A stretch of 64,000 nucleotides of DNA from Pseudomonas sp. MF4836 (GTDB lineage Bacteria; Pseudomonadota; Gammaproteobacteria; Pseudomonadales; Pseudomonadaceae). Below the pieces are notes generated by a model, which searched no databases, was not told the DNA's origin, and saw only the letters and a list, made by a program, of their open reading frames with translations. The stretch lies in NCBI RefSeq assembly GCF_002018875.1, contig NZ_MVOL01000003.1, forward strand, positions 310,001-374,000. The letters run 5' to 3'. The position numbers were made by a program, and so were the translations under genes. Each line of letters begins with the position of its first letter. Position 1 is the first letter of the stretch. This document shows positions 42,693 through 55,717 of this stretch, in pieces.

Positions 42693-43746
42693 GCTCGATC
42701 GCTACATTGGTAGCAGTGTATTCATGGCCATCCTGGCGGTGCTGGGGATTATTCTCGGCCTGGCTTCGTTGTTCGCCTTTATCGATGAGATGGGCAGTGT
42801 CAGCGACAGCTATACCGTGATGGACGTGCTGGGCTTCGTGTTACTGACCGCGCCGCGTCGGGTGTACGAGATGCTGCCGATGGCGGCGCTGATCGGCTGC
42901 CTGATCGGCCTGGGCAGCCTGGCCAGCAACAGCGAACTGACCATCATGCGTGCGGCCGGTGTTTCGGTCGGGCGTATCGTCTGGGCGGTGATGAAGCCGA
43001 TGCTGGTGCTGATGCTGGTCGGCGTGCTGGTGGGTGAGTACGTGGCGCCCGCCACCGAAAGCCAGGCCCAGGCTAACCGCGCCCTGGCCCAGGGTTCGGG
43101 CGATGCGCAAAGCTCCAAGCACGGCCTGTGGCACCGCCAGGGTGATGAATTCATCCACATCAACGCGGTCCAGCCCAATGGTTTGCTGTACGGCGTGACC
43201 CGTTACCACTTCGACAAGGAACGCCACCTGCTGTCCTCGAGCTTCGCCAAGCATGCCAAGTTCGACAAGGATTACTGGCAGCTGACGGATGTCACCACCA
43301 CCTACTTCCGTGAAGGCCACACCGAGGTCATCAGCACCCCGGATGAGCGTTGGGACGTAGCGTTGAGCCCGCAATTGCTGAGCACTGTGGTCATGGCTCC
43401 GGAATCACTGTCGATCACCGGTCTGTGGGGTTATATCCACTATCTGGCGGACCAGGGCCTGAACAACGGCCGGTACTGGCTGGCCTTCTGGGTCAAGGTG
43501 CTGCAACCGCTGGTCACCGCCGCCCTGGTGCTGATGGCGATTTCCTTCATTTTCGGGCCTTTGCGCTCGGTAACCCTGGGGCAGCGGGTGTTCACCGGGG
43601 TGCTGGTGGGCTTTACCTTCCGCATCGCCCAGGACTTGCTGGGGCCGTCGAGCCTGGTGTTCGGCTTCTCGCCGCTGTTCGCGGTGCTGGTGCCCGCCGC
43701 TATTTGCACCCTGGCCGGCTTCTGGTTGTTGCGTCGCGCCGGCTGA
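42685..43746 (+). CDS. lptG: LptG, lipopolysaccharide ABC transporter permease
   Basis: This 353-residue protein starts at GTG (VKLDRYIGSSVFMAILAVLG) and has the same 3+3 helix plan as LptF. The coupling segment LASNSELTIMRAAGVSVGRI contacts the LptB ATPase. It forms the LptB2FG complex that drives LPS into the periplasmic bridge. It overlaps lptF by 8 bases and ends in a clear terminator. Confidence 0.96.
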   Translation: MVKLDRYIGSSVFMAILAVLGIILGLASLFAFIDEMGSVSDSYTVMDVLGFVLLTAPRRVYEMLPMAALIGCLIGLGSLASNSELTIMRAAGVSVGRIVWAVMKPMLVLMLVGVLVGEYVAPATESQAQANRALAQGSGDAQSSKHGLWHRQGDEFIHINAVQPNGLLYGVTRYHFDKERHLLSSSFAKHAKFDKDYWQLTDVTTTYFREGHTEVISTPDERWDVALSPQLLSTVVMAPESLSITGLWGYIHYLADQGLNNGRYWLAFWVKVLQPLVTAALVLMAISFIFGPLRSVTLGQRVFTGVLVGFTFRIAQDLLGPSSLVFGFSPLFAVLVPAAICTLAGFWLLRRAG

Positions 43747-43775
43747 TGACGCCGCCGCCAGGCGCTGCAGGATGA

Positions 43776-43807
43776 CAAACGCCCCGGTCGCAAGATCGGG
43801 GCGTTTG
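43776..43807 (+). terminator. Terminator of lptFG
   Basis: CAAACGCCCCG (43776-43786) and CGGGGCGTTTG (43797-43807) form a perfect 11-bp stem with a 10-base loop. The T-run is short (TTT within the stem end), so efficiency is uncertain. Confidence 0.75.
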
Positions 43808-43917
43808 CGCATTTGCCGGTGGCTGACAGGCGAACGTGACGCTAGCGCGGTGTTTCAGGTACAATTCCCGGCTATTTTTCGGCGGGCTATGCCTGCAGCC
43901 TTTTTGAGTGTTGACCT

Positions 43918-45717
43918 GTGAGTGATTTGAGTCATATCCGCAATTTCTCCATCATCGCCCACATTGACCATGGCAAGTCGACTCTGGCTGATCGCTTCAT
44001 CCAGATGTGCGGCGGCCTGGCCGAACGCGAAATGGAAGCCCAGGTCCTGGACTCCATGGACCTTGAGCGTGAGCGCGGTATCACCATCAAGGCCCACAGT
44101 GTCACCCTGTATTACACCGCCCGCGATGGCATCAAGTACCAACTGAACTTCATTGATACCCCGGGCCACGTCGACTTCACCTATGAAGTCAGCCGGTCGC
44201 TGGCGGCCTGTGAAGGTGCATTGCTGGTGGTGGATGCCGGCCAAGGCGTTGAGGCGCAGTCGGTTGCCAACTGCTACACGGCGATCGAGCAGGGCCTGGA
44301 AGTCATGCCCGTCCTGAACAAGATCGACCTGCCCCAGGCCGATCCGGATCGGGTCAAGGAAGAAATCGAGAAAATCATCGGCATCGATGCCACCGACGCG
44401 GTCGAGTGCAGTGCCAAGACCGGCCTGGGCGTCGATGAAGTGCTCGAGCGTCTGGTCAAGACTATTCCTGCGCCAACCGGCAACTACGAAGATCCGCTGC
44501 AAGCGTTGATTATCGACTCCTGGTTCGACAACTACCTGGGCGTTGTGTCCCTGGTGCGCGTGCGCCATGGCCGAGTGAAGAAGGGCGACAAGATCCTGGT
44601 CAAATCCACCGGCAAGATCCACTTGGTGGATAGCGTCGGTGTATTCAACCCGAAACACACCGCCACCACCGACCTCAAGGCCGGTGAAGTGGGCTTCATC
44701 ATCGCCGGTATCAAGGACATTCACGGTGCGCCAGTGGGCGATACCCTGACCCTGAGTTCGACGCCCGATGTTGATGTACTGCCAGGCTTCAAGCGGATTC
44801 AGCCGCAGGTCTACGCCGGTTTGTTCCCGGTCAGCTCCGACGACTTCGAAGACTTCCGTGAGGCCCTGCAGAAGCTCACCCTGAACGACTCGTCGCTGCA
44901 GTACACCCCGGAAAGCTCCGACGCCCTGGGCTTCGGCTTCCGTTGCGGGTTCCTCGGCATGCTGCACATGGAAATCATCCAGGAGCGCCTCGAACGCGAG
45001 TACGACCTAGACCTGATCACCACCGCGCCGACCGTTATTTTCGAGCTGTTGCTGAAAACCGGTGAAACGATTTACGTCGACAACCCGTCCAAGCTCCCAG
45101 ACTTGTCGTCCATTGAAGACATGCGCGAGCCAATCGTTCGCGCCAATATTCTTGTGCCGCAAGAGCACCTGGGCAACGTCATTACCCTGTGTATCGAAAA
45201 GCGTGGCGTGCAGCACGACATGCTGTTCCTCGGCTCCCAGGTCCAGGTGACCTACGATTTGCCGATGAACGAAGTGGTCCTGGACTTCTTCGATCGTCTC
45301 AAATCCACCAGCCGTGGTTATGCTTCGCTGGATTACCATTTCGATCGTTATCAGTCGGCTAATCTGGTGAAACTGGATGTGCTGATCAACGGTGACAAGG
45401 TCGACGCTCTGGCGCTGATCGTGCACAAGGATAACGCGCACTACAAAGGTCGCCAGTTGACCGAGAAGATGAAAGAACTGATTCCGCGCCAGATGTTCGA
45501 CGTCGCGATCCAGGCCGCCATCGGCGGGCAGATCATTGCGCGGACCTCCGTCAAGGCACTCAGAAAGAACGTATTGGCCAAATGCTACGGTGGTGACGTT
45601 AGCCGTAAGCGCAAGCTGTTGGAAAAGCAGAAGGCCGGTAAAAAACGCATGAAGCAAGTCGGTAACGTGGAAATTCCACAAGAAGCCTTCCTTGCAGTGC
45701 TCAGGTTGGATAGTTAG
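43918..45717 (+). CDS. lepA: LepA (EF4), ribosome-associated translational GTPase
   Basis: A GTG start gives 599 residues, the exact family length. The G domain motifs are AHIDHGKST (Walker A), DTPGHVDF, and NKID; the EF4-specific C-terminal domain follows ([25 protein letters not shown], in parts). LepA acts on ribosomes, aiding initiation or back-translocation. TACAAT at about 43860 may be its -10 box. In PAO1 lepA follows mucD; here it follows lptG. lepB starts 5 bases after its stop. Confidence 0.97.
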   Translation: MSDLSHIRNFSIIAHIDHGKSTLADRFIQMCGGLAEREMEAQVLDSMDLERERGITIKAHSVTLYYTARDGIKYQLNFIDTPGHVDFTYEVSRSLAACEGALLVVDAGQGVEAQSVANCYTAIEQGLEVMPVLNKIDLPQADPDRVKEEIEKIIGIDATDAVECSAKTGLGVDEVLERLVKTIPAPTGNYEDPLQALIIDSWFDNYLGVVSLVRVRHGRVKKGDKILVKSTGKIHLVDSVGVFNPKHTATTDLKAGEVGFIIAGIKDIHGAPVGDTLTLSSTPDVDVLPGFKRIQPQVYAGLFPVSSDDFEDFREALQKLTLNDSSLQYTPESSDALGFGFRCGFLGMLHMEIIQERLEREYDLDLITTAPTVIFELLLKTGETIYVDNPSKLPDLSSIEDMREPIVRANILVPQEHLGNVITLCIEKRGVQHDMLFLGSQVQVTYDLPMNEVVLDFFDRLKSTSRGYASLDYHFDRYQSANLVKLDVLINGDKVDALALIVHKDNAHYKGRQLTEKMKELIPRQMFDVAIQAAIGGQIIARTSVKALRKNVLAKCYGGDVSRKRKLLEKQKAGKKRMKQVGNVEIPQEAFLAVLRLDS

Positions 45718-45722
45718 GTCCT

Positions 45723-46577
45723 ATGTCACTAAATTTCCCGCTGTTGCTGGTCATCGCTGTCGCCGTTTGCGGTTTCCTGGCGTTGCTCGATCTGATCTTT
45801 CTGGCGCCACGTCGGCGTGCGGCCATCGCCAACTATCAGGGCAGCGTCAGCGAGCCGGATGGGGTGGTGGTCGAGAAACTGAACAAAGAGCCTTTGCTGG
45901 TTGAATACGGCAAGTCGTTCTTTCCGGTGCTGTTCATCGTATTGGTGCTGCGTTCGTTTCTGGTGGAACCGTTCCAGATCCCTTCGGGCTCGATGATGCC
46001 AACCCTGGATGTAGGCGACTTCATCCTGGTGAACAAGTTTTCTTACGGGATCCGCCTGCCGGTGATCGACAAGAAAGTCATCGAAGTCGGTGATCCGAAA
46101 CGCGGCGATGTGATGGTGTTTCGTTACCCGAGCGACCCCAACGTCAACTACATCAAGCGTGTAGTCGGCCTGCCGGGTGATGAAGTGCGCTACACCAGCG
46201 ACAAGAAGCTGTTCATCAATGGTCAGCCGGTCGCTGAACTGTTGGTGGGCTCGCAGCCCGGTAGCCTGGGCAGTGCGGAGCTGTACAAGGAAAAACTCGG
46301 CGAAGTCGAGCACCTGATTCGCAAAGAGATGAGTCGCTATCACGCCCCGACCGATGGTCAGTGGGTAGTCCCCGCCGGTCATTACTTCATGATGGGCGAC
46401 AACCGCGACAACTCCAACGACAGCCGTTACTGGGATGATCCGAGCATTCCCAAAGACTTGCTGGGCATGGTTCCCGACAAGAATATCGTCGGCAAGGCCT
46501 TTGCAGTCTGGATGAGCTGGCCCGAACCGAAACTCAGCCACCTGCCGAATTTCTCGCGGGTTGGCCTGATCAAGTAA
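45723..46577 (+). CDS. lepB: Signal peptidase I
   Basis: This 284-residue protein has two N-terminal membrane segments (LLLVIAVAVCGFLALLDLIF and FFPVLFIVLVLRSFLV). The catalytic Ser90 is in IPSGSMMPTL and the general-base Lys145 in VNYIKRVVGLPGD. The box GDNRDNSNDSRYW is intact. It removes signal peptides on the outer face of the inner membrane. It is co-transcribed with lepA. Confidence 0.97.
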   Translation: MSLNFPLLLVIAVAVCGFLALLDLIFLAPRRRAAIANYQGSVSEPDGVVVEKLNKEPLLVEYGKSFFPVLFIVLVLRSFLVEPFQIPSGSMMPTLDVGDFILVNKFSYGIRLPVIDKKVIEVGDPKRGDVMVFRYPSDPNVNYIKRVVGLPGDEVRYTSDKKLFINGQPVAELLVGSQPGSLGSAELYKEKLGEVEHLIRKEMSRYHAPTDGQWVVPAGHYFMMGDNRDNSNDSRYWDDPSIPKDLLGMVPDKNIVGKAFAVWMSWPEPKLSHLPNFSRVGLIK

Positions 46578-46586
46578 TCACACCCA

Positions 46587-46618
46587 CGGCGCTGTTGAAC
46601 ACAGCGCCGAATGCTTTT
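46587..46618 (+). terminator. Hairpin downstream of lepB
   Basis: CGGCGCTGT (46587-46595) and ACAGCGCCG (46601-46609) form a perfect 9-bp stem with a TGAAC loop; GCTTTT follows after 3 bases. It may end part of the lepAB transcript. Confidence 0.6.
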
Positions 46619-46784
46619 CTGGAGAGGGGATAACGGCGAACGACCGGGATCGCCCAGGCGCCAGAAGCATGCAGTCAACGATATTCAGGATGTGCATTTG
46701 AACACTGCGTTAATTGCCACAGGCACTGTATGCCTCCCTATGGTGGTGAAATTCGACCACGAACTCAGCGTGGGTAAACCGTGA
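46611..46784 (+). pseudogene. Decayed remnant of the DUF4845 gene normally found between lepB and rnc
   Basis: Pseudomonas has a DUF4845 protein of about 125 residues here (PA0769 in PAO1). Only 203 bases separate lepB and rnc in this window. A 57-codon frame ends [14 protein letters not shown] and stops in the GTGA start of rnc. That ending closely resembles the usual DUF4845 C-terminus as I recall it (LVVKFDHEFSV...). A middle piece, VNDIQDVHLNTAL, resembles an internal DUF4845 segment. The membrane anchor and most of the body are missing. A ribosome-binding site (GGAGAGGGG at 46621) remains but is not followed by a good start. I read it as an internal deletion plus decay. A functional small peptide is possible but unlikely. 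Confidence 0.5.
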
Positions 46785-47470
46785 GCGTTTCTTTGAGCCG
46801 TCTCGAGCGTCAGCTCGGTTACACCTTCAAGGACCAGGAACTGATGATCCTGGCCCTCACTCACCGCAGCTTTGCCGGGCGCAACAATGAGCGCCTGGAA
46901 TTCCTCGGTGATGCCATTCTCAACTTTGTGGCTGGCGAGGCGCTGTTCGAGCGTTTCCCCCAGGCTCGCGAAGGCCAGTTGTCGCGTTTGCGCGCACGCC
47001 TGGTAAAAGGTGAAACACTGGCCGTACTGGCCCGTGGTTTCGACCTGGGCGAGTACCTGCGCCTGGGGTCCGGTGAGTTGAAGAGCGGCGGTTTTCGTCG
47101 TGAGTCGATCCTTGCCGATGCCCTGGAAGCCTTGATCGGTGCGATCTACCTGGATGCCGGCATGGACGCAGCGCGCGACCGCGTGCTGGCCTGGCTGACC
47201 TCCGAGTTCGACAGCCTGACGCTGGTCGACACCAACAAAGATCCCAAGACCCGCCTGCAGGAATTCCTGCAATCGCGTGCCTGCGACCTGCCGCGTTACG
47301 AAGTGGTGGATATCCAGGGTGAGCCCCATTGCCGGACGTTCTTCGTCGAATGTGAAATCACCTTACTGAATGAAAAAAGCCGAGGTCAGGGTGTGAGCCG
47401 TCGTATTGCCGAACAGGTAGCGGCCGCTGCAGCACTGATTGCCCTGGGCGTGGAGAATGGCCATGACTGA
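46781..47470 (+). CDS. rnc: Ribonuclease III
   Basis: A GTG start gives 229 residues, the family length. The catalytic signature [12 protein letters not shown] and the downstream [13 protein letters not shown] carry the metal-binding acidic residues. The C-terminal double-stranded-RNA-binding domain follows ([31 protein letters not shown]). It processes rRNA precursors and many mRNAs. The start overlaps the stop of the upstream remnant (GTGA). era overlaps by 8 bases. Confidence 0.97.
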   Translation: MSVSLSRLERQLGYTFKDQELMILALTHRSFAGRNNERLEFLGDAILNFVAGEALFERFPQAREGQLSRLRARLVKGETLAVLARGFDLGEYLRLGSGELKSGGFRRESILADALEALIGAIYLDAGMDAARDRVLAWLTSEFDSLTLVDTNKDPKTRLQEFLQSRACDLPRYEVVDIQGEPHCRTFFVECEITLLNEKSRGQGVSRRIAEQVAAAAALIALGVENGHD

Positions 47471-48365
47471 TTCAACTGCAACACGCTGTGGCTATGTCGC
47501 CATCGTCGGCCGCCCGAACGTGGGCAAATCGACGCTGCTCAACCACATCCTCGGACAGAAGCTGGCCATCACCTCGCGCAAGCCGCAGACCACCCGTCAC
47601 AACATGCTCGGGATCAAGACCGAGGGCGCTGTCCAGGCGATCTACGTCGACACCCCAGGCATGCACAAAGGTGGCGAAAAGGCCCTCAACCGCTACATGA
47701 ACAAGACCGCTTCGGCGGCGTTGAAAGACGTCGACGTGGTGATCTTCGTGGTTGATCGCACCAAGTGGACCGACGAAGACCAGATGGTTCTTGAGCGCGT
47801 GCAGTACGTGACCGGCCCGCTGATCGTCGCGCTGAACAAGACCGATCGCATCGAAGACAAGGCCGAGCTGATGCCGCACCTGTCCTGGTTGCAGGAGCAG
47901 TTGCCGAACGCGCAGATCATGCCGATCTCGGCCCAGCACGGGCACAACCTCGAAGCGCTGGAGCGAGTGATCGCCGAGCACCTGCCGGAAAACGATCACT
48001 TCTTCCCTGAAGACCAGATCACTGACCGCAGCAGCCGCTTTCTCGCTGCCGAGCTGGTGCGCGAGAAGATCATGCGCCAGATGGGGGCCGAGCTGCCGTA
48101 CCAGATCACCGTGGAAATCGAAGAATTCAAGCAGCAGGGCAAAACCCTGCATATTCATGCGCTGATTCTCGTCGAACGCGATGGCCAGAAGAAAATCATC
48201 ATTGGTGACAAGGGCGAGCGCATCAAGCGCATCGGCACCGAGGCGCGCAAGGATATGGAAGTGCTGTTCGACTCCAAAATCATGCTCAACCTGTGGGTCA
48301 AGGTCAAAGGCGGCTGGTCCGACGACGAGCGCGCCCTGCGTTCCCTGGGCTACGGCGACCTGTAA
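47463..48365 (+). CDS. era: Era, ribosome-assembly GTPase
   Basis: This 300-residue protein has an N-terminal G domain: [12 protein letters not shown] (G1, residues about 14-25), DTPGMHKGG (G3) and ALNKTDRI (G4). The C-terminal KH domain contains [16 protein letters not shown]. Era binds 16S rRNA in small-subunit assembly. The ATG at 47463 overlaps the rnc end and is the family start, so rnc-era are coupled. Confidence 0.97.
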   Translation: MTDSTATRCGYVAIVGRPNVGKSTLLNHILGQKLAITSRKPQTTRHNMLGIKTEGAVQAIYVDTPGMHKGGEKALNRYMNKTASAALKDVDVVIFVVDRTKWTDEDQMVLERVQYVTGPLIVALNKTDRIEDKAELMPHLSWLQEQLPNAQIMPISAQHGHNLEALERVIAEHLPENDHFFPEDQITDRSSRFLAAELVREKIMRQMGAELPYQITVEIEEFKQQGKTLHIHALILVERDGQKKIIIGDKGERIKRIGTEARKDMEVLFDSKIMLNLWVKVKGGWSDDERALRSLGYGDL

Positions 48366-48431
48366 TAGCGCCGGCTCTTGGAGTGGGGGAGTGCGCTCCC
48401 TCACCCTCTCTCACCTGAGAACCGGACACTG

Positions 48432-49121
48432 ATGTCTACCCACCCCCCCGTCGGCCAGCCCGCTTATGTCCTGCACAGTCGCGCCTACCGCGAAACCAGT
48501 GCCCTGGTCGACTTCCTCACGCCCCAAGGCCGCCTGCGTGCGGTACTGCGCAGTGCGCGCGGCAAGGCCGGAACCCTGGCCCGGCCATTCGTGCCACTGG
48601 AAGTCGAGTTTCGCGGGCGCGGCGAGCTGAAGAACGTCGGGCGCATGGAAAGTGCCGGCGTCTCCACCTGGCTCAATGGCGAGGCTCTGTTCAGCGGGCT
48701 CTACCTCAATGAACTGCTGATTCGTCTGTTGCCTGCCGAGGACCCTCATCCGGCGGTCTTCGATCACTATGCCGCGACCTTGCTGGCCCTGGCCGAGGGG
48801 CGTCCCCTGGAGCCCTTGTTGCGGGCGTTCGAGTGGCGGCTGCTGGATGACCTGGGCTACGGCTTTGCCCTGGACAGCGATATCCATGGCCAGCCGATAG
48901 ACGCCAAGGGCCTGTACCGCCTGCAAGTGGATGCCGGGCTGGAGCAGGTTTACCTGTTGCAGCCGGGGTTGTTCAACGGCACCGAGCTGCTGGCCATGGC
49001 CGAGGCCGACTGGAGTGCCCCCGGTGCGCTGTCGGCCGCCAAGCGCTTGATGCGCCAGGCCCTGGCGGTGCACCTGGGCGGTCGGCCATTGGTCAGTCGC
49101 GAGTTGTTTCGCAAGCCCTGA
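48432..49121 (+). CDS. recO: RecO, DNA repair mediator protein
   Basis: This 229-residue protein has the N-terminal OB fold ([35 protein letters not shown], in parts) and a helical C-terminal domain without zinc-binding Cys residues, as usual for Pseudomonas RecO. It loads RecA with RecR on SSB-coated DNA. The ATG at 48432 follows a 66-base gap after era and fits the family start; the frame is open 18 codons above. Confidence 0.94.
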   Translation: MSTHPPVGQPAYVLHSRAYRETSALVDFLTPQGRLRAVLRSARGKAGTLARPFVPLEVEFRGRGELKNVGRMESAGVSTWLNGEALFSGLYLNELLIRLLPAEDPHPAVFDHYAATLLALAEGRPLEPLLRAFEWRLLDDLGYGFALDSDIHGQPIDAKGLYRLQVDAGLEQVYLLQPGLFNGTELLAMAEADWSAPGALSAAKRLMRQALAVHLGGRPLVSRELFRKP

Positions 49122-49170
49122 TCACCCCGTATGCTGTGCGCCGAATCTTCATTTATTCAGGAGCGCTTCC

Positions 49171-49914
49171 GTGACCACCAGCAATCGCATTCTTCTTGGC
49201 GTGAACATCGACCACGTCGCCACCTTGCGTCAGGCGCGGGGCACCCGTTATCCCGATCCGGTCAAGGCCGCGCTGGATGCAGAAGAGGCGGGCGCTGACG
49301 GCATCACTGTGCACCTGCGCGAAGACCGGCGGCACATCCAGGAGCGCGACGTCGTGCTGCTCAAGGACGTGCTGCAGACCCGCATGAATTTCGAGATGGG
49401 CGTTACCGAGGAAATGATGGCGTTCGCCGAACGCATCCGTCCGGCACACATCTGCCTGGTCCCGGAAACCCGCCAGGAACTGACCACCGAGGGCGGTCTG
49501 GATGTCGCAGGCCAGGAAGCGCGGATCAAGGCCGCGGTCGAGCGCCTGTCGAAAACCGGCGCCGAAGTGTCGTTGTTCATCGACGCGGATGAGCGGCAGA
49601 TCGAAGCTTCCCGCCGTGTCGGCGCCCCGGCCATCGAGCTGCACACCGGGCGCTACGCCGATGCGCAGACCCCAACCGAGGTCGCGCAAGAGCTGCAGCG
49701 TGTGGCTGAGGGCGTGGCAATCGGCTTGGCTCAAGGGCTGATCGTCAATGCCGGGCACGGCCTGCATTACCACAACGTCGAGGCGGTGGCGGCAATCAAG
49801 GGCATCAACGAACTGAACATCGGTCACGCCCTGGTGGCCCATGCCTTGTTCGTCGGCTTCAAAGGCGCCGTGGCGGAAATGAAAGCCCTGATCCTGGCCG
49901 CCGCCAAAGCCTGA
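49171..49914 (+). CDS. pdxJ: PdxJ, pyridoxine 5'-phosphate synthase
   Basis: A GTG start after CAGGAG gives 247 residues. The family segments are [41 protein letters not shown] and [12 protein letters not shown]. It condenses 1-deoxyxylulose 5-phosphate with aminoacetone 3-phosphate to form pyridoxine 5'-phosphate. It ends the lepA-pdxJ block, 49 bases after recO. A REPIN follows. Confidence 0.96.
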   Translation: MTTSNRILLGVNIDHVATLRQARGTRYPDPVKAALDAEEAGADGITVHLREDRRHIQERDVVLLKDVLQTRMNFEMGVTEEMMAFAERIRPAHICLVPETRQELTTEGGLDVAGQEARIKAAVERLSKTGAEVSLFIDADERQIEASRRVGAPAIELHTGRYADAQTPTEVAQELQRVAEGVAIGLAQGLIVNAGHGLHYHNVEAVAAIKGINELNIGHALVAHALFVGFKGAVAEMKALILAAAKA

Positions 49915-49923
49915 CCGAACTCT

Positions 49924-50046
49924 GTAGCTGCTGCCGACAGGCTCGGGCCGCGTTCGGACGCTGGCCGTGCCGGGCGCCGTGGGGTGTCAGGTAGATTGAT
50001 GCGTTGCGGATGGCCAGCGCAGCCTCGCGGGCTCGGCAGCGGCTAC
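49924..50046. repeat. REP doublet (REPIN) between pdxJ and mltF
   Basis: GTAGCTGCTGCCGA (49924-49937) is matched by the inverted TCGGCAGCGGCTAC (50033-50046) with one mismatch. GCTGGCC and GGCCAGC lie further in. It sits between two convergent genes. Confidence 0.75.
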
Positions 50047-50068
50047 GGGATGTATTGAGAGCGGGGCT

Positions 50069-51688
<1,620 letters not shown>

Positions 51689-51815
51689 TTATAGCCGGCG
51701 GTCCCTGGGCCGACGTCTGGCCGCAGTCTCGCGTGCCGTTTCGGGTGCCGTGGCGGGCGCTTTAGGCTAGAATGCACGGCCTCAAAGCACACCCCTTCCC
51801 GAGGCTGTCCCGAAG

Positions 51816-54800
51816 ATGTTGATCCTGCGCGGCGCTCCTGCCCTTTCTGCCTTTCGCCACAGCAAACTCCTTGAGCAACTGAGCCGATCTGTCCCGGCTG
51901 TCAGTGGCTTGTATGCTGAATTCGCTCACTTCGCCGAAGTCACCGGCGACCTGACCGGCGACGAACAGCAGGTGCTTGCGCGCCTTCTGAAGTACGGTCC
52001 AAGCGTACCGGTCCAAGAACCGACCGGTCGCCTGTTCCTGGTGCTGCCGCGGTTTGGCACCATCTCGCCATGGTCGAGCAAGGCCAGTGATATCGCCCGC
52101 AACTGTGGCCTGGCAAAAATCCAGCGCCTGGAGCGCGGTATTGCGTTTTACGTGGCCGGTGAGTTCAGCGATGTCCAGGCGCAACAGATCGCCGACGTCC
52201 TGCACGACCGCATGACCCAGATCGTCCTGGGCAACCTGGAACAGGCTGCCGGCCTGTTCAGCCATGCCACGCCCAAGCCGTTGACCGCCATCGATATCCT
52301 CGGTGGTGGCCGCGAAGCGCTGGAAAGCGCCAACCGCGAATTGGGCCTGGCCCTGGCCGAAGACGAAATCGATTACCTGATGAGTGCCTTCCAGGGTCTC
52401 AAGCGCAACCCGCACGACATCGAACTGATGATGTTCGCCCAGGCCAACTCCGAGCATTGCCGGCACAAGATCTTCAATGCCAGCTGGGACATCGACGGCC
52501 AGAGCCAGGACAAGAGCCTGTTCGGCATGATCAAGAACACCTACGTGATGCACAGCGAAGGTGTTCTGTCGGCTTATAAGGACAACGCCTCGGTGATCGT
52601 CGGCAACGTCGCCGGCCGTTTCTTCCCGGACCCCGAGACCCGCCAGTACGGCGCGGTCCAGGAGCCAGTGCATATCCTGATGAAGGTCGAGACGCATAAC
52701 CACCCGACGGCGATCGCCCCGTTCCCGGGCGCGTCCACCGGCTCTGGTGGCGAGATCCGTGACGAGGGTGCCACCGGTCGCGGCGCCAAGCCCAAGGCTG
52801 GCCTGACCGGTTTCACCGTATCCAACCTGCAGATCCCGGGTTTCGAGCAGCCGTGGGAAGTGCCGTATGGCAAGCCCGAGCGCATCGTCACCGCGCTGGA
52901 CATCATGATCGAAGGCCCGCTGGGCGGCGCCGCGTTCAACAACGAATTCGGCCGTCCAGCCCTGACCGGCTACTTCCGTACCTTCGAACAATCCATCACC
53001 ACCCCGCGTGGCGATGAGGTTCGTGGCTATCACAAGCCGATCATGCTGGCCGGCGGCATGGGTAACATCCGTGCCGAACACGTACAGAAAGGCGAGATCA
53101 CCGTCGGCTCCAAGCTGATCGTGCTCGGTGGCCCGGCCATGCTGATCGGCCTGGGCGGCGGCGCTGCTTCCTCGATGGCCACCGGCACCAGCTCGGCTGA
53201 CCTGGACTTTGCCTCGGTACAGCGCGAAAACCCGGAAATGGAACGCCGTTGCCAGGAAGTCATCGACCGTTGCTGGCAGTTGGGTGACAAGAACCCGATC
53301 AGCTTCATCCATGACGTCGGTGCGGGCGGTTTGTCCAACGCCTTCCCGGAACTGGTCAACGATGGCGACCGTGGCGGCCGTTTCGAGCTGCGCAATATTC
53401 CCAATGACGAGCCGGGCATGGCCCCGCACGAAATCTGGTCCAACGAATCCCAGGAGCGTTACGTCCTGGCGGTCGGCGCTGAAGATTTCGAGCGCTTCCA
53501 GGCGATCTGCGAGCGCGAACGCTGCCCGTTCGCCGTAGTGGGCGAAGCCACCGCCGAGCCGCAGTTGACTGTCACCGACAGCCACTTCGGCAACAGCCCG
53601 GTGGACATGCCTCTGGAAGTGCTGCTGGGCAAAGCCCCGCGCATGCACCGTTCGGCGGTCCGCGAGACCGAGCTGGGCGATGATTTCGACCCGAGCAGCC
53701 TGTCCATCGACGACTGCGTGGAGCGCGTCCTGCACCACCCGGCCGTGGCCAGCAAAAGCTTCCTGATCACCATTGGCGACCGCACCATCACCGGCCTGGT
53801 TGCCCGCGACCAGATGGTCGGGCCGTGGCAGGTCCCCGTGGCTGACGTGGCCGTCACCGCTACCAGCTTCGACGTCTACACCGGCGAAGCCATGGCCATG
53901 GGTGAGCGCACGCCGCTGGCCCTGCTCGACGCACCGGCGTCCGGGCGCATGGCGATTGGCGAAACCCTGACCAACATCGCGGCTTCGCGCATCGAGAAAA
54001 TTTCCGACATCAAACTGTCGGCCAACTGGATGTCCGCTGCCGGCCACCCGGGTGAAGATGCGCGCCTGTACGACACCGTGAAAGCGGTCGGCATGGAGCT
54101 GTGCCCGGAGCTGGGGATCACCATTCCGGTGGGCAAGGACTCGATGTCCATGGCCACTCGCTGGAGCGACGAGGGCGTTGACAAGAGCGTGACCTCGCCG
54201 CTGTCGCTGATCGTTACCGGCTTCGCGCCAGTGGCGGATATCCGCAAGACCCTGACCCCCGTGCTGCGCATGGACAAGGGCATCACCGACCTGATCCTGA
54301 TCGACCTCGGCCGTGGCCAGAACCGCATGGGCGCCTCGATCCTGGCCCAGGTTCACGGCAAGCTCGGCAAGCAGGCACCGGACGTCGATGACGCCGAAGA
54401 CCTGAAGGCCTTCTTCGCAGTGATCCAGGGCCTCAACGCCGACGGTCACCTGCTGGCCTACCACGACCGTTCCGATGGTGGTTTGCTGACCAGCACCGTG
54501 GAAATGGCCTTTGCCGGTCACTGCGGCCTGAGCCTGAACCTCGACGGCGTGGCTGAAACCTCGGCCGACATCGCCGCGATCCTGTTCAACGAAGAGCTGG
54601 GCGCCGTGATCCAGGTACGCCAGGACGCCACTCCAGACGTACTGGCACAGTTCAGCGCTGCCGGCCTGGGCGACTGTGTGTCGGTCATCGGCCAGCCACT
54701 GAACAACGGCGAAGTCAGCATCACCTTCAATGGCGACACCGTGTTCTCCGGCCAGCGTCGTCTGCTGCAACGTCAGTGGGCTGAAACCAGCTACCAGATC

Positions 54801-55712
54801 CAGCGCCTGCGGGATAACGCCGACTGCGCCGAGCAAGAGTTCGACGTGCTGCTGGAAGAAGACAACCCGGGCCTGAGCGTCAAGCTGGCCTTCGACGTCA
54901 ACCAGGACGTTGCCGCGCCTTACATCAAGAAGGGCGTCCGTCCTCAAGTGGCGGTCCTGCGTGAACAAGGCGTCAACGGCCAGGTGGAAATGGCTGCGGC
55001 CTTCGACCGTGCGGGCTTCAACGCGATCGACGTGCACATGAGCGACATCCTTGCCGGGCGTGTCGACCTGAACGACTTCAAGGGCATGGTCGCTTGCGGT
55101 GGCTTCTCCTACGGCGACGTACTGGGTGCCGGTGAGGGCTGGGCCAAGTCGGCGCTGTTCAACAGCCGTGCGCGGGACGCCTTCCAGGGCTTCTTCGAAC
55201 GTACCGACAGCTTCACGCTGGGTGTGTGCAACGGTTGCCAGATGATGTCCAACCTGCACGAGCTGATTCCGGGCAGCGAGTTCTGGCCGCACTTTGTGCG
55301 TAACCGTTCCGAGCAGTTCGAAGCCCGTGTGGCCATGGTCGAAGTGCAGAAGTCGAACTCGATCTTCCTGCAGGGCATGGCCGGTTCGCGCATGCCGATC
55401 GCCATCGCCCACGGTGAAGGCCATGCCGAGTTCGCCAACGAAGACGCTCTGCTCGAAGCCGATCTGTCCGGTTGCGTGGCCCTGCGTTTCGTCGACAACC
55501 ATGGCAAGGTCACCGAGAACTACCCGGCCAACCCGAACGGCTCGCCGCGCGGGATCACCGGTCTCACCAGCCGTGACGGTCGCGTCACCATCATGATGCC
55601 GCACCCGGAGCGGGTGTTCCGCGCGGTGCAGAACTCCTGGCGCCCGGAAGAGTGGAACGAAGATGCGGCGTGGATGCGCATGTTCCGTAACGCTCGGGTC
55701 TGGGTGAACTAG
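51816..55712 (+). CDS. purL: PurL, phosphoribosylformylglycinamidine synthase
   Basis: This 1298-residue large-type PurL has an N-terminal PurS-like domain and two FGAM synthase repeats ([34 protein letters not shown], in parts). The C-terminal glutaminase domain has Cys near 1138 in [12 protein letters not shown] and His near 1263 in MPHPERVFR. It converts FGAR to FGAM in purine synthesis. TAGAAT just upstream of the start (about 51770) is a candidate -10 box. All motifs look intact. Confidence 0.98.
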   Translation: MLILRGAPALSAFRHSKLLEQLSRSVPAVSGLYAEFAHFAEVTGDLTGDEQQVLARLLKYGPSVPVQEPTGRLFLVLPRFGTISPWSSKASDIARNCGLAKIQRLERGIAFYVAGEFSDVQAQQIADVLHDRMTQIVLGNLEQAAGLFSHATPKPLTAIDILGGGREALESANRELGLALAEDEIDYLMSAFQGLKRNPHDIELMMFAQANSEHCRHKIFNASWDIDGQSQDKSLFGMIKNTYVMHSEGVLSAYKDNASVIVGNVAGRFFPDPETRQYGAVQEPVHILMKVETHNHPTAIAPFPGASTGSGGEIRDEGATGRGAKPKAGLTGFTVSNLQIPGFEQPWEVPYGKPERIVTALDIMIEGPLGGAAFNNEFGRPALTGYFRTFEQSITTPRGDEVRGYHKPIMLAGGMGNIRAEHVQKGEITVGSKLIVLGGPAMLIGLGGGAASSMATGTSSADLDFASVQRENPEMERRCQEVIDRCWQLGDKNPISFIHDVGAGGLSNAFPELVNDGDRGGRFELRNIPNDEPGMAPHEIWSNESQERYVLAVGAEDFERFQAICERERCPFAVVGEATAEPQLTVTDSHFGNSPVDMPLEVLLGKAPRMHRSAVRETELGDDFDPSSLSIDDCVERVLHHPAVASKSFLITIGDRTITGLVARDQMVGPWQVPVADVAVTATSFDVYTGEAMAMGERTPLALLDAPASGRMAIGETLTNIAASRIEKISDIKLSANWMSAAGHPGEDARLYDTVKAVGMELCPELGITIPVGKDSMSMATRWSDEGVDKSVTSPLSLIVTGFAPVADIRKTLTPVLRMDKGITDLILIDLGRGQNRMGASILAQVHGKLGKQAPDVDDAEDLKAFFAVIQGLNADGHLLAYHDRSDGGLLTSTVEMAFAGHCGLSLNLDGVAETSADIAAILFNEELGAVIQVRQDATPDVLAQFSAAGLGDCVSVIGQPLNNGEVSITFNGDTVFSGQRRLLQRQWAETSYQIQRLRDNADCAEQEFDVLLEEDNPGLSVKLAFDVNQDVAAPYIKKGVRPQVAVLREQGVNGQVEMAAAFDRAGFNAIDVHMSDILAGRVDLNDFKGMVACGGFSYGDVLGAGEGWAKSALFNSRARDAFQGFFERTDSFTLGVCNGCQMMSNLHELIPGSEFWPHFVRNRSEQFEARVAMVEVQKSNSIFLQGMAGSRMPIAIAHGEGHAEFANEDALLEADLSGCVALRFVDNHGKVTENYPANPNGSPRGITGLTSRDGRVTIMMPHPERVFRAVQNSWRPEEWNEDAAWMRMFRNARVWVN

Positions 55713-55717
55713 GGGGC

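Noticed and set aside
51762..55604. Very long open frame antisense to purL (1280 codons)
   Set aside because: It mirrors an intact purL, has no recognisable domain and reflects the high GC third-position bias; similar shadows lie opposite valS (35779-38790) and pepA.
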